From: Paramecium pentaurelia
Taxonomy: Eukaryota; Ciliophora; Oligohymenophorea; Peniculida; Parameciidae
DNA: 64,000 bases
NCBI GenBank assembly: GCA_905183005.1
Contig: CAJJDO010000073.1
Location: 124,001-188,000, forward strand
Direction: 5' to 3'
Part shown: piece after piece, positions 51,489 to 63,430 of the stretch
Layout: every line of letters starts with the position of its first letter
Numbering within the stretch: position 1 is the stretch's first letter
The notes under the pieces: generated by a model
What the model was told of the DNA's origin: nothing
The model's input: the letters and a program-made list of their open reading frames with translations, nothing else
Database searches by the model: none
Made by a program: the position numbers and the translations under genes

Positions 51489-51653
51489 TCAACTTTTTTT
51501 TGCATATCCTTCATTCTTCATACAAATTGTATGTTAATCTATCTCATTTCCACAGTTATTTTCACCCTTTTTAAAGATGCATTGATCCCTTTAAACTCGA
51601 GTCTAATCGCATATTAAAGTTTATGAACAGTCTTTTGAGTATTATGAACCCAT
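51489..51653 (-). CDS. twin CX9C (CHCH) mitochondrial intermembrane-space protein
   Basis: Intronless, 54 aa. The sequence contains C-DQTRVQRDQ-C and C-GNEIDQHTI-C: two CX9C motifs separated by eight residues. That is the hallmark of small CHCH proteins imported and oxidised by Mia40 in the intermembrane space. They serve in cytochrome oxidase assembly or as respiratory-complex subunits. One more Cys pair precedes the first motif (DCSQTLIC). The start MGSQYS lies 35 bp from the divergent coiled-coil gene start. It is short enough to be missed by automated annotation. The specific family member (CMC, COX19/23 or an NDUF-type subunit) cannot be decided by eye. Confidence 0.7.
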
Positions 51654-51688
51654 GTTTATTTTTATTATTTATATTTATAATATAATTT

Positions 51689-53463
51689 ATGTTTACACTT
51701 TAAATAACGGATTGCCGATTTATTGAGGATGTTGATCAAATACAAAAATTTGTTGACACTAGAAATTTATGTTTGAAAAGAAGAAGTGAAATTGATACCG
51801 TTAGTACTAATCTAAATATGCAAATAAAAAATTATATTGATGGAGAAGTACTCATCTTACTTTAAATTAGGATTAATATTTGAGAGAGGTTTAAGTCAAG
51901 GGTGAAACATTGAATTAATCTGTTATGGAAAGTCTAAAATTGTTGGAAGTAAAAATGTGAGTTATGTTTAGCAATTAAAAGTGCCCACTCATATAGATTC
52001 AGAATTGAATTCGGCTTAGAAAGAATTTAAAAACATTGAATTAAAATTGAAATAATAAGAAGAATAAAAAAAATGGGCTGAGCAAGAGACTATAAAATAA
52101 AAAGCAAGATTAATCAAACTTATTGAAGAAATTTAGCTTTCAATCCTAAGTAATATTAATTTTATCAAAAGATAAACTTGATGTCCCTGAACCAGATAAT
52201 AAAACTGGCATAATTTTTAATTGGGTGATTGGTTGTTTAATGAAGAAGAAAAAAGGACCAATATAGCTTGCAGAAGAACTTAAGTTAAAAGTTGAAAAAA
52301 TTCAATTATAACCTGAATCTATAATAAATCAACCAGCCCCTCCTTAAAGTTCAGGAATATTTGCTTGTGGAGGTAGAAAACCTCTTTCAAATTCAAGGCC
52401 AATAAAAAGAGTTGCTTTATCAGAAGAGGAATCAAAGATGTATGAAAATTTATTTGCATGGAAAGCAATTAAATAACACATCTTTCATTAAGAATTCAAA
52501 TTTTAAGAAAAAGTTCTACAATTCTCATAAGAATATGAGAAATTAGAATCTTTTTAAATTATGTTGGTAAATGAAATGGTCTAGGAGAAAAAGGAAATAA
52601 TTAAAGGAATATATGATATTGATATTAAGGATTAAGCTAGAATTATTATTGAGATAAATGAAATAATTCTATTCCTATTAAAGGAAAGTGAGAATCAGAA
52701 GGAATAAAAAGAAAAAGAATAATAATAAGAATAATTAGATTAGGGAATTAGATAAAAAGAGGTTGAGATAGAAATAATGTAGAAAGAAAAATCATATCAT
52801 GCTGCAAAAGAGAAAAGAATATCTAGTTTGAAAAGCACTATGTCTTTACTTTTTGGTACAAGTTAAAAAGTTGCAGATTTCTGTAAAGAAAAAATGGTCT
52901 CGAATGATTAAATTATTGCTTAAATTGAAGTAATAAAATCCCAAGGATTATCAAAAGAATTAAAAGTATTCTAAGATGTTGAGGATATATATCGTAGAAA
53001 AAGATAGTCTTATGAAGAATAGTTGTTGAGTTAGTAATAGAAGGAAGAAGAAAGAAAAGCAAAAGAAGAATCTGAAAGAAAAGCGAAGGAAGAAGAAGAT
53101 AAAAAAAATTAATCTCAAAGAATAAATCTAGACTCAAAAGATTAAGATAAACTCAACTAATAAAATGAAGAAGTAAAATTTTCATATATTATAAGGAAAA
53201 TAAAAGTGAAATACATTAAAATGAAGATTAGGATTTTGATGATGTAGACTCTGATAATAGTGATCAAGATGGAGAAAAGTAAGATTGGATTGTAATTTAA
53301 ATTCCCTAATATTTAGGTCCTTTCTGAAGATCCTTAAACTAAGCATATTTAGTAGACTTTGTTTCCTGATAAAGTTAAAACTGCCGAAAATAAAAATAAT
53401 GCTAAATAAAAAAATTAAGGAGAGTCTTTAAAAACTTTAATGTAGAAAAGAAAAAAGAATTGA
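51689..53463 (+). CDS. charged coiled-coil protein, family unknown
   Basis: 552 aa in six exons; introns are 51848-51870 (23 nt), 51949-51971 (23), 52150-52171 (22), 53173-53195 (23) and 53292-53316 (25). N-terminal and central helices are strongly charged coiled coils. They are interrupted near residue 160-220 by a short region with Pro/Gly (GGRKPL), and the C-terminal third is K/E/Q/D-rich and disordered, ending in a basic KRKKN. No enzyme motif or membrane segment. It is probably a structural or cytoskeletal scaffold. Divergent from the CX9C gene with 35 bp between start codons. Confidence 0.75.
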
Positions 53464-53547
53464 ATATTTATATAAACAAAATTTTAAATACCAAGAATAT
53501 AAAAGTGACATAATAATTAAAAATTTTATTTACATTTTTATTTATTC

Positions 53548-54663
53548 ATGAAGAGATATACTAATAAAGAAGATTCAGCAGAGGATTTAACTACTTACTG
53601 GGGCAGACTCAAGCATTTTTAAAATATAATAAGTCCAGCGTACTGATTTCTTTTAATTATAGAAACATTTTTTATTCTTCTGAACAATTAAATGAATATG
53701 GAAAAATTTTAGAAAACGTTGACAAAGATCCTTCAATCAGAAAATAATATACAGATTAATAATTATGGAAAATGAGATACGTTGTCGATTCAAACATTCA
53801 CCCTTAATTGAAGGAGCCTGTAAATATTCTCTTTAGAACCTCAACATTTGTTCCTGTAAATGTTCCTTTAGCATTTGGATTAGCTGTATTACCACCTACA
53901 GTAATTCTTATTTTCATTCATAGCCAATAAATCAATTACTAGCTTAATCTGCTAATTAAACTTATAACTTTATGTTTAATTATTGTAATAGAAATGCCTC
54001 TAATGTATTTTCCAATGAAATGTTAGCATGTAACATATTTATTTTATCATTAGTCTCCTATGGTGGAGCAGTATCATCAGCTGTAGTTGGAAGTTTGGGA
54101 ACATCTTGGCTTTTCAAGAAACTTAATGCTCCTGCACTTCTTATTAGAGTAATAATAAATCTTAAATTATTTAAAGGCATGTCCCTTATTTGGTGTGCTT
54201 ATTGCCAATACATTTAATCTATTTTTTGCAAGGTATCCTGATTTTTAGAAAGGAATTCAAGTTTTTGATGATGAAACATAAGAACCTTTACCAGGATTAT
54301 CTAAAGAAGCTGGTAAATGATCCATTTCTATTTTTTTAGCAAAAATTGCATTCTTTAGAACACTTGTTACAAGATATATTCTGCCATTACCTATGTTTAT
54401 TCCACCAATCGTCATTTATTTCATGAAATAAGCTAAATGCTATCCTTAGGGGAGAGGAATAGGTTTAGCACTAGATTTAAGTATTATTATTACAACCATT
54501 AGGTTTATCCGGATTTTTCTTATATTGTGGTCTTTCTGTTGGAATAGGAATATTCCCATAATATTTAAAGGTTAATCCAACTGATCTAGAATCATAATAT
54601 TAAAATTTAACAAATAGCAAAGGAAATAAGATAAAGACTATAGTTTTTAATAAGGGATTATGA
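53548..54663 (+). CDS. SFXN: sideroflexin, mitochondrial amino-acid carrier
   Basis: 330 aa in six exons; introns are 53640-53662 (23 nt), 53901-53923 (23), 54149-54176 (28), 54313-54339 (27) and 54481-54502 (22). Hallmarks in order are TYWGRLKHF, the LENVDKDPSIRK helix, PVNVPLAFG, the NYCNRNAS motif, the YGGAVSSAVVGSLG membrane segment, LPLPMFIPPIV, and a C-terminus ending YNKGL-like (FNKGL). Length is normal for the family (about 320 aa). Sideroflexins are multi-pass inner mitochondrial membrane transporters; SFXN1/3 carry serine for one-carbon metabolism. All conserved blocks are present only after the five introns are removed, which supports the splice model strongly. Confidence 0.95.
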
Positions 54664-54985
54664 AATTGTATAAAATTAGATAAGAAATTTATAATATTCT
54701 AGTTAATTGTTATTTTTTAATATTAATTAAATATGATTTTTTGTATATTAATTGTAGATTAAGTATAACAAAAAATTCATATTTTCAACTTCTATTAAGT
54801 AGTAAATGAAATATAATAAAAAGATTTTAATTAAATAAGAAAAATGATTCAGAACATTACAAATATATCATTTCTTATAAAAATAATGGTATATAAAGGA
54901 TAAGCGATTAAAGCATAGTATTTTTTTATATACAAAAATATAATAAATATATAAAGAGTATTTTTATATTAAAAATATGTAATTT
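54664..54985. other. AT-rich convergent spacer
   Basis: About 320 bp between the stops of sideroflexin and the GTPase gene. Nearly pure A and T with no frame; it should contain two 3' UTRs. Nothing else was recognised. Confidence 0.5.
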
Positions 54986-56977
54986 TCAATATCGTGAAAA
55001 TGATTAATCCTAAAACTATTATGTTTTGATACTCAATAATGTTTATGAAATTAATAACTTTTTTTCTTTAATATCTTTTCTAATTTTTTAACTAACTTTC
55101 ATATCTTCTTAAGTCTAAAATTCTGAAAATGCCTCTTTATATTCTGGATATAATCTTAAAACAAAATCATAAGCCTCTTCATCCTAAATATCAACTGTAT
55201 ATAATGCTGAAGACAATAATAATTCAAAGCATTTTTTCATTTAAATTAATGTTATTTTGATATCCTCTTGTATATCATTTAAAGACTATTATAAATTAAC
55301 CAGAATTTGGTTAAGTTTATCAAATTAAGATTTTGCATTTTCATTCTCTTATTAAAGAGATAAATTTATTCGTTTAATTTATTCAGTCGTAAAACTCCAT
55401 CGATATTTTTCATTAATATGTTTATCTAATTAACAATTACAAGATTAACATATAATTTAATTATTCGATTTCATCATTTAAACACAATTTGATAAGTATT
55501 CATTTCTAATAGGACAAATATCACAACATGTTTTATTACATTATAAACAATTTGTAAAGTACATACCATCTTGAGGTTGGAATTATCGTTTACATTCTGT
55601 TACAAACTCATAAAATTCAAAATTAGATGATTCTTAGATCCTATTTTGATATATTTATATTTTCCTTATATTATCATTTATTCTATTTTTATTAGTAATC
55701 AAATTCTTTAATTTCAAATGAATTTAATCTCTTTCTTGCTTTAATATTTTTCTTTATGCAATAACTTCAACACTATTTTAAAGTTCAAATCCTAAACTAT
55801 TTTTAACTCTTTATGTTATTGAAAAATAATTTTCCACATTTTTTTTAATTTATATTTTTTCAATAAAACCTAATTTTTTAAGTTAAAATACAGAATTTTA
55901 AAATTAATAATATTATTAATACATATTATCTTTTTAATTTAGTTACATTTAAGTTGCAAAATTAGAATCATCAAATTATTTAGATTATTCTTGAACATTT
56001 TTTTAATATTCATGAATAAATTACAATTATTACTCAGTTAATGAATAAAATATAGAATTTGGACTTTCAAAATTTAAAGTGTTAGCTGCAGTAAAATCTG
56101 AAAAAGAGAGACAATGTTATGCAAAATTACTCATTTACTTTCCAAATAATTTTAATATACTTAACATTGAAGTTTATAAAAGTGTTAATTTATTATCAAT
56201 AACTTCATATTATGTTGATGATTATGAAATTATTAATACAGCATGAAGATTTTAATTATTTTCATGAAGATTCTATTAAAGATATTTTGCAATATCATCA
56301 ACTATCCTTTAATCTTTTTCTAAACCTTCAGTGTCTCCTAAACCTGGTGTATCAATTAAATTGAATAAATAGTCCTCATAAATTATTTAATAAGATTAAA
56401 CACTTTAAGTGTGAGATTTTACATCTTTGTTATCAGGTTTATCAATATAGTATCTAAAATGAAAATTTTCATAACTTCTATGTGTATTGAATCCTTTTAG
56501 ATAGGTAATAAAGCTATTTATAAAAGTAGTTTTCCCTTATCCAGTTATTCCTACAATTAATATATTTCTTATATGATATTCCTTATCCTCAATTCTTATA
56601 ATATCATTTTAGATCTTATTATTTTTTACATAATCTTAGATATAATTCTAAGTGATCAATTTTTATTCTTCAAATGTTGTTTCATATTCTTTCTATTTTT
56701 TCAAAAAATAATTATTGAGTATTAAATGTTCTGCTTCATTGCACCGTCTTCCAACCTTACTCTCCTTATCTAATCCATAAGCAGAGATGAGATCTTCCAT
56801 AGAAGTTATTTTAAATTATTTCAAACATGATTACCATCTATCCCTTCTTTTTTTATCATTTATAAAATTCAAAAACTCTGCTTCCAACTCTTTAATTCCA
56901 CTCAAATTAACTGTTACAATTTAATTAGAATCAGAAATATCTTCCTTTAGATCCTATTATGTTTACTAATTTCCCAT
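54986..56977 (-). CDS. P-loop GTPase (AIG1-like) with Cys cluster and coiled coils
   Basis: Intronless, 663 aa. The N-terminus MGNQQTQ fits an N-myristoylation site. A G domain begins near residue 135 with Walker A GITGQGKTTF (about 140-149) and a DTPGLGDTEG switch/G3 motif near 208. The G4 specificity motif is not the textbook NKxD. The C-terminal half has coiled coils flanking a Cys/His-rich cluster (CLQCNKTCCDIC, CQSCNCQLDKH) near residues 460-530, probably zinc-binding. This combination resembles the ciliate AIG1/GIMAP-like dynamin-associated GTPase families, whose roles are membrane-linked but mostly unstudied. Confidence 0.8.
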
Positions 56978-57775
56978 TTTAATAGTTTTATTTTATTAAT
57001 AATTAATACTTATATACTATTAAATAGAAAATAATTATAATAATTAATTATTCATTTGATTTATAAATATTAATAGATTTAAACCAAAGTTAGAAGAATT
57101 AAATAATACAAAATATCATAAAGATTAAAAAATATGGTATTATTGATATAAAAATTATATATGAAAAAGTATAAACTTTAAAGATAATAATTATGACAAA
57201 TTTTAATAAAAAATTAATTCTAAAATATGGATTTCAATTAGATTAATCATAATGAAGATTGGCTTTTTAGTAAATTGATTTTATTATAAACAACTGTACT
57301 TATTTTATCATTTATTTTAATAATCAATTATTGTTCAATTTTGATAAAATGAGAAAACTTTTAGTTATCTAATCTAGATTGAAATTTTAAATTCATTATT
57401 CTTGTAATTAATCTTAATTTCCAATTTTAGAAGAAAGACTTTATTAATTTATTTAAACATATGATGAATGAGGATTATAATAAATAGATTATTAAAGATA
57501 TAGTGATGAATGTAAAAATTAACTCTAATCTAATCTTTATAGATAAATAATATCATATTATGTATTTTTAATTAATATACTATAATTAGTCATATTAAGT
57601 GGATGATTATTAATGTTAAATCTAACACAAAATATCGAATACGATATTGGTTTAGATTTAAGGAATTAACTTAAGATATATTTTAGAGATAAATTAATTT
57701 ATTAATTATATTAATACTGAAAATTTATAATGTATATAAGCTATCATTACTAAGTATAATTAACAATTATTTAAA
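56978..57775. other. AT-rich intergenic region, nothing recognised
   Basis: About 800 bp between the divergent GTPase and secreted-protein genes. TGA is frequent in all frames and no motif was found. It should hold both promoters. Confidence 0.5.
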
Positions 57776-58119
57776 ATGAAATATATCTTAATTGTTGCAC
57801 TTTTGATTTTGATAATCACAGCAAGGTCAGTTCATAAAAATGAAGATGATGAAATGACTAGATGCATGGCAAAACATTGCAAAAAATAAGCAGGAGGTTG
57901 TGCAAGAATTTAAGGATGTGCTGAAAATCTTAAGAATTGTGCAAATGATCTTGAAAAAGATGAAGATCTAGAAAAAGTATATATAAAATTTGAAATTATT
58001 AGTTTGACACATGTTTAGGTAAAGTACCATAATCTTATTCATTGATGGAATGCATACTTTAAAACTGTTCCGATATTGAAAGGAAAAGTGTTGAATAGCT
58101 TTTTAAAAAAAAGAATTGA
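57776..58119 (+). CDS. small secreted eight-cysteine protein (copy B)
   Basis: 105 aa in two exons; intron 57977-58002 (26 nt, phase 0). The signal peptide is MKYILIVALLILIITA. The mature protein has eight cysteines spaced C-x4-C-x6-C-x5-C-x6-C-x15-C-x12-C-x4-C, identical to the gene at 417-765, and its intron sits at the same place between the fifth and sixth cysteine. The tail is basic (LFKKKN). Between cysteines the sequences diverge widely, so the two are old paralogues or under diversifying change. No known family was recognised; it is likely a disulphide-stabilised secreted or granule protein. Confidence 0.8.
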
Positions 58120-58403
58120 TCATTTTATTTTATTTTCCTTTAATCAAAAATATATATTATTATTATACATCTAATTTTCTTCTATCTTTTATGTAATTTA
58201 TATATTAATACAATATTTAATTGATCTTTACTTCTATAATGAATATACTAATAAATAGATTCTCTTATAAGTATATATATGAGGAGAGAGAAGTTTGTAT
58301 GAGGTAAAGAATAATCTAATAAATGATAATTAAATATCAATAAATGAAATGAAAATTATATGATAAAATCCAAGATTTAGTGAGCAATAATATTTATATT
58401 TTA

Positions 58404-61400
58404 ATGGACACCAATACAATTCAAAGTCTTTACATCCCTGATCCTGAAGAAAGTATCTTTAATGAATCTATCTTTAGAAATTGTCTACAAGAATGTCCGT
58501 AAACCTAATTTACCTGCTACGGCCGATATTGCATACTGTGAAATTAGAATTGCTGAGCTCATGGCTGAAGTTGAAGCTTAAAAGGAGCATTCTTTCAAAA
58601 TCCAGTAATAATTAGATCTCTATGTTACATACGAATAATCAGTATATATCCATTTTTCATTTAAGCTCATATAATATGAATCTAAAAACTCAATATTGTA
58701 AGAAGAAAACAAACAATTAAGTTAATTGCTTTAAGTAAAATCAAGGGATTTAGAACAAGCTTAATTAAAAATCTTAGAATTGGAATAATAAATAGATGTG
58801 TTAAGGGAAGTGGACCAAGAATTACAAAGAAATATCTAGCTATTACTCTTCAAAGATAGAGAGATACAAGAAGTAAAACTTAATTCAATAAATATAGTTG
58901 AATAACAAATACAATTCATTAGAATAGTTCTTATAATAAAATAAGAATTGGGAGTTAATTAACTAAGACTTAAGGAATTAAATAATCAATTGGAAACATG
59001 ATGTTGAACTTTGGAAAGATAGATTCACAAAATCTGAAAATGAGAGAAAACGACTATTAGAATTACGAGAAGAAGGATTAAAGAAATATGATTTAATAGA
59101 GAATATAGACACTTAACCACATTCTCCATAAGTTGAATTGAATGAATAATAGACAGAAAAGTAAAAGATAGAGAAGAGTCCTGAAAATCATTCTTAATTA
59201 CTTTAATAAACATAAGTTAATTTATTTGAAAAGGAACATTAAAATAATTTATTAAACAATGAATTAAATGGTTTGAGATAATAATAATTGGAATTTTAGA
59301 AACGATTAAGTGAATTGACAAATTAAATAGGAAAATTAGATGAGAAAGATAAAGAAATAGCTAGATTAAATGGATTATTATAAGAGAAACCAAAGATATA
59401 AATTGTAAGAGAGGAGAAGATTGTAACATTAGAAAACACATAATTAGATGAAGAGAAAATAAGACTTTAAGGTTTATTGGATGAATCAAATATTCGTTTA
59501 GAAAACTCTTTTAATGATATTGAATAATTGAATAGTAGAATACAAACTTTAGAGGATGTGAATTAAAAAGTATTAAATTATTATATAATAATAGTTACAA
59601 AGAGATAATAGGTAAATTTAAAGATTATAGGAACAAATAGATTTATTAATTATTGATAAATAGAACTTATAGGCTTCAATTGTATAAAAAGATAAAGTTT
59701 TAAATGAAACTCTTGCTCTATTAAGATAAAAAACAATTTAAATTTAAGAGTATTATGCAGTTGAATAGGAATTAAATATTGCAAATGAAAAAATAAATTC
59801 ATTACTTAAAGATTTAGAAGATTATAGAAGATAATTAGGAGAATTAGAATAATTAGCATAATAAGTTAAAAAGTAAGAGCATATTTGTTAAGAGAAAGAT
59901 AAAGTAGTTAAGGAATAACTCTTACAAATATAATAATTAAAATAAAATAGAAATGAATTATAAAATGAATTAAATGATAGTAAGATTAGAATTAATTTAT
60001 TAACAAAATATGAATCAAGAGTGAAATCATAATAAAATACAATATAATCACTTAGATAAGAACTTTAAGATACATTAGCTGGATCTGAATAATGGAGAGA
60101 AAAATATAATTAAAATTGTTCTGAAATTAGTAGATTATAGAGATTGTTAGATGTTTCATAATAAAGAATTATTAAACTATAAGAAGAATTGAAAAATTTC
60201 AATAATAACTTTGAATTGGGATAAATAAAGATTGAAGGAGTACCTATAATTAAGAGAATTGAAAAAGTTACAATTTAAGACAATAATTAGATTGAAAAAT
60301 TATAAAATTAATTAATATCTTCAGAATTAACAAATGAATCATTAATTAGAAATAGATAGTCTGAAATATAAAGTACTTAAAGAGAGTTAGATGCCTTAAA
60401 TTAACTATTATAATAGAAACGATAAGAATCTGAATTATGGAAAAACAAATATTTAACATCAGAATAATAAAATACATAATTGTAGAATATTAATGATAAG
60501 TATAAATAATTAGTACTGAGATGTGAAGGATAAAAAGCAACAATATAATAATTAGAATCAAAATGTTTAGAATAAGGATAAGAAATTGAATAATAAAGAT
60601 CCAAGATATTTTCTTTGAGTATTGAAGTTCATCAAATTGATGGTTATAAGATTGAAAAAGAATAATAAAAGGAGAAGGCTCTTCAATTATATTAGGAATT
60701 GATTCTTTCATAATCAAGAGTAGCTAGATTAATTGGAACTATTAATGAATTATAAAGATAATAAAATATTAAGTCATAAAATCAATAAGGAAAATTAGTA
60801 TAATAAAAATCAGATACTGTAGAAAAGATGAGATAGAAGATTGTTGAACTTGAAATGGAAATAGATGATACTAAAGATGATTAGATTAGTGAATTAGAAT
60901 AAAGAATATAGATTTTAGAATCTGAATTAAAAAAATAATTGGATATTAATGGATAATTAGTTAAGGATCTTTAAAATGTGGATAGAAAGAAATAAGATAT
61001 TCTTAGTGAGTTGCAATCTCTTTAGACAAGTGAATCAGATACAAATTAATTAAGAATAGCTTTTAATAAGAAGATTAAGGAATGTGAATAATTAAAGACA
61101 GATTTAGATAAAATTCAAATTGTTATATAGTCTTATGAATAATAGATAGAAAAATCAAGAGAATTGGATGCTAATTAGAAGAATGAATTATAAAGATTGA
61201 AGATATTTAATAATAATTTAAACAAGTAAATTGCATCTTTATTATTGCATTTGAATTCTTTAGAATTAACTATAAATACATAAAGACATAAATTAGATGC
61301 ATATCCTGAATTTGAGGAAAGAATTAATGATTAAATAGCTAAAATAAATTCATTAGAAAAATAGAATGATGAATTAAAATTATAAAATGATATTCTTAAT

Positions 61401-62868
61401 GCTTAAATAACTTAATTAGAATAGAATATAATTAAATTGTAACCATTAGAATAATAAGTAACACTACTTAAAGAAATTATAAATAATGATAATAGAGATA
61501 TTGGTTTATGGTAAACAAGATTTTAAGATTTGGAAAATGAAAGAGCATAATAAAATGAAGATTATAGAAAGAAAATAGATTAATATAAAATAGAATTAAA
61601 GGATTAATAAAATTTAGAAATGATTATTAAACAATAATAAAATGATATTGAAGATCTTTCATAAAATAATTAAAAGTTAGTATCAAATATAAGGGAATTA
61701 TAAACATAATAAGATAAATTATTAAGAGATTTAGATAATAAAGATATTGAAATAAAGAGATTATAATAAATAGAATAAGAATTCAGAAAGTTATAAGATT
61801 TATTCAATTAAGAAATTGAGAAATATTAAGATTTAAGTGATAAATATTAATAATTGTAAAATCAGTATGATTAAACAAGAAGAGAGTAAGAGAAATTAGA
61901 AAATAAATGTGCAATGATGTCTAGTGAAATTGAAAGATTAAAAGTAATGTTAAAAAATAAGAATTAAGAATTAGAATTAAATAGATAATAAATTCATTAA
62001 ACTGAATAATTAATTGATTAATTATAACCATTAACAGTCGAAAATAAACGATTGTTTGAATAGATATAAAAATAGATTTAATAAATAGAAGAATTAAAAT
62101 AATAAATAATGTTATTATAAAGATAATTAGATGATAAGAAAAAACAATTAGAATAATAATAAATTAATGAGGAATAATAATAAGAAGAAATTAATAGATT
62201 ATTAAATGTATTAAGAAGTAAAGAAGATGACATTCATTAATTTAGATAAGTTACAAAGTAATATGAAATTCAATTAAAGGATAATAAGAAAGAGGATGAT
62301 TAATGGAATGATTTGTAAAATGAATTAAATAAATTAACATAACATGTTAATTATTTGAATGAAATTATTGGTTAGAAAAATATAGAATTAGAGAACATGT
62401 AAAAACAAAATACTTAATATTAATTACAATTATTAGAAAATGAAAAATTAGATTATAAGATATTAGAAAAGACAGTTGAAGCAAGAGAAAAAGAAGTTGA
62501 AGATTGGAGAAGAAGATTTTAAAAATTGACTTAAGATTAAGAAAAATTGTATAATGAAAAATTAGAATCAAATAATAAATTAGCTGGTTAAGAATTGGAA
62601 ATAGAAAGATGGAAGAGAAAAGTTACATCAAATGAAAGTGAATTGAATTTACTTAGAAATATTATCAGTTAATTAAATGTTGAAATAGAACGTTTAAGTA
62701 AGAGTAGTGAAGATCTATTACAAGTAATAATTATACTATTTCTAGGATAATGAAGGTTGGAGAGAAAAGTATTCAAAGCTATAGTAATAGATTCCATCCA
62801 TGTTAGAGTTGATACCACCAATTACTCCTGGAAACAGTTTTAGAATATCAGATAAACCATAATAATGA
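58404..62868 (+). CDS. giant coiled-coil protein with recurring Trp motif
   Basis: 1447 aa in six exons; introns are 58453-58477 (25 nt), 58642-58665 (24), 58873-58897 (25), 59570-59594 (25) and 62724-62745 (22). After a short globular-looking start (MDTNTIQSLYIPDPEE), nearly the whole protein is a Gln/Glu/Leu/Lys coiled coil. A Trp motif W-[KRQ]-x-[KR]-[FYV] recurs at least seven times (WKDRF, WREKY, WKNKY, WQTRF, WRRRF, WKRKV, WREKY). The C-terminus has a Pro-rich end (LIPPITPGNS). Cytoskeletal or basal-body roles are typical of such proteins in ciliates, but the family is not identified. One exon of 3.1 kb has no stop other than TAA/TAG, all read as Gln. Confidence 0.8.
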
Positions 62869-63430
62869 GTAACATGAGTTATTTTAATAAATATGTATCA
62901 GGAATGTTTTTTTAGCTTTATTCTAGTACATAAAAAGTAATAAACAAAACATCTTTAAGATTTTATAAAGAATATTACTTTTTTGTATATAGAATTGGGT
63001 ATCATCTAGAAATTTGAAACAATTTCAAAATAAGAATAAATAAAACGGAGAGAGTAAAGATTAAGGACTTATAATTTATAAAATATTTTAAATTCACAGT
63101 AATTTTTTTAATAAAAAGAAATAACTCCCTAAATCCATATATATATAACAAGTCTAATAAATATATGAAATTATTTGAATTTATTCATTTGTTTTTAATT
63201 TAATTGCTTACTATAACTTCATGGTTTTTTTATTAAAAATAAGTTCTTAAGATATTTTAGATTTATATTGTAATCATTTAGTTAAAATGAATGTAAAATC
63301 AAATTTGTCACCAATAACTTTATATCATAGAATAGGAATATATCCATGTAGGTTGTAAAATATAATGTATAACATAAAATATGTTTGTTTATAATTTGAT
63401 ATATATATATATATATATATATTATATAAA
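62869..63430. other. AT-rich intergenic region with TA repeat
   Basis: About 560 bp with no coding frame. It ends in an alternating AT tract at 63399-63421 immediately upstream of the EF-hand start. It should hold the 3' UTR of the coiled coil and the promoter of the EF-hand gene. Confidence 0.5.
63399..63421. repeat. (AT)n dinucleotide tract upstream of start codon
   Basis: A run of about 11 AT units lies about 10 bp before the ATG of the EF-hand gene. It could form part of a TATA-rich promoter or simply be a slippage tract. Confidence 0.7.

Noticed and set aside
51462..51653. WDR43 starting at the CX9C ATG
   Set aside because: An in-frame TGA separates the two; the CX9C segment is complete by itself and WDR43 has its own ATG.
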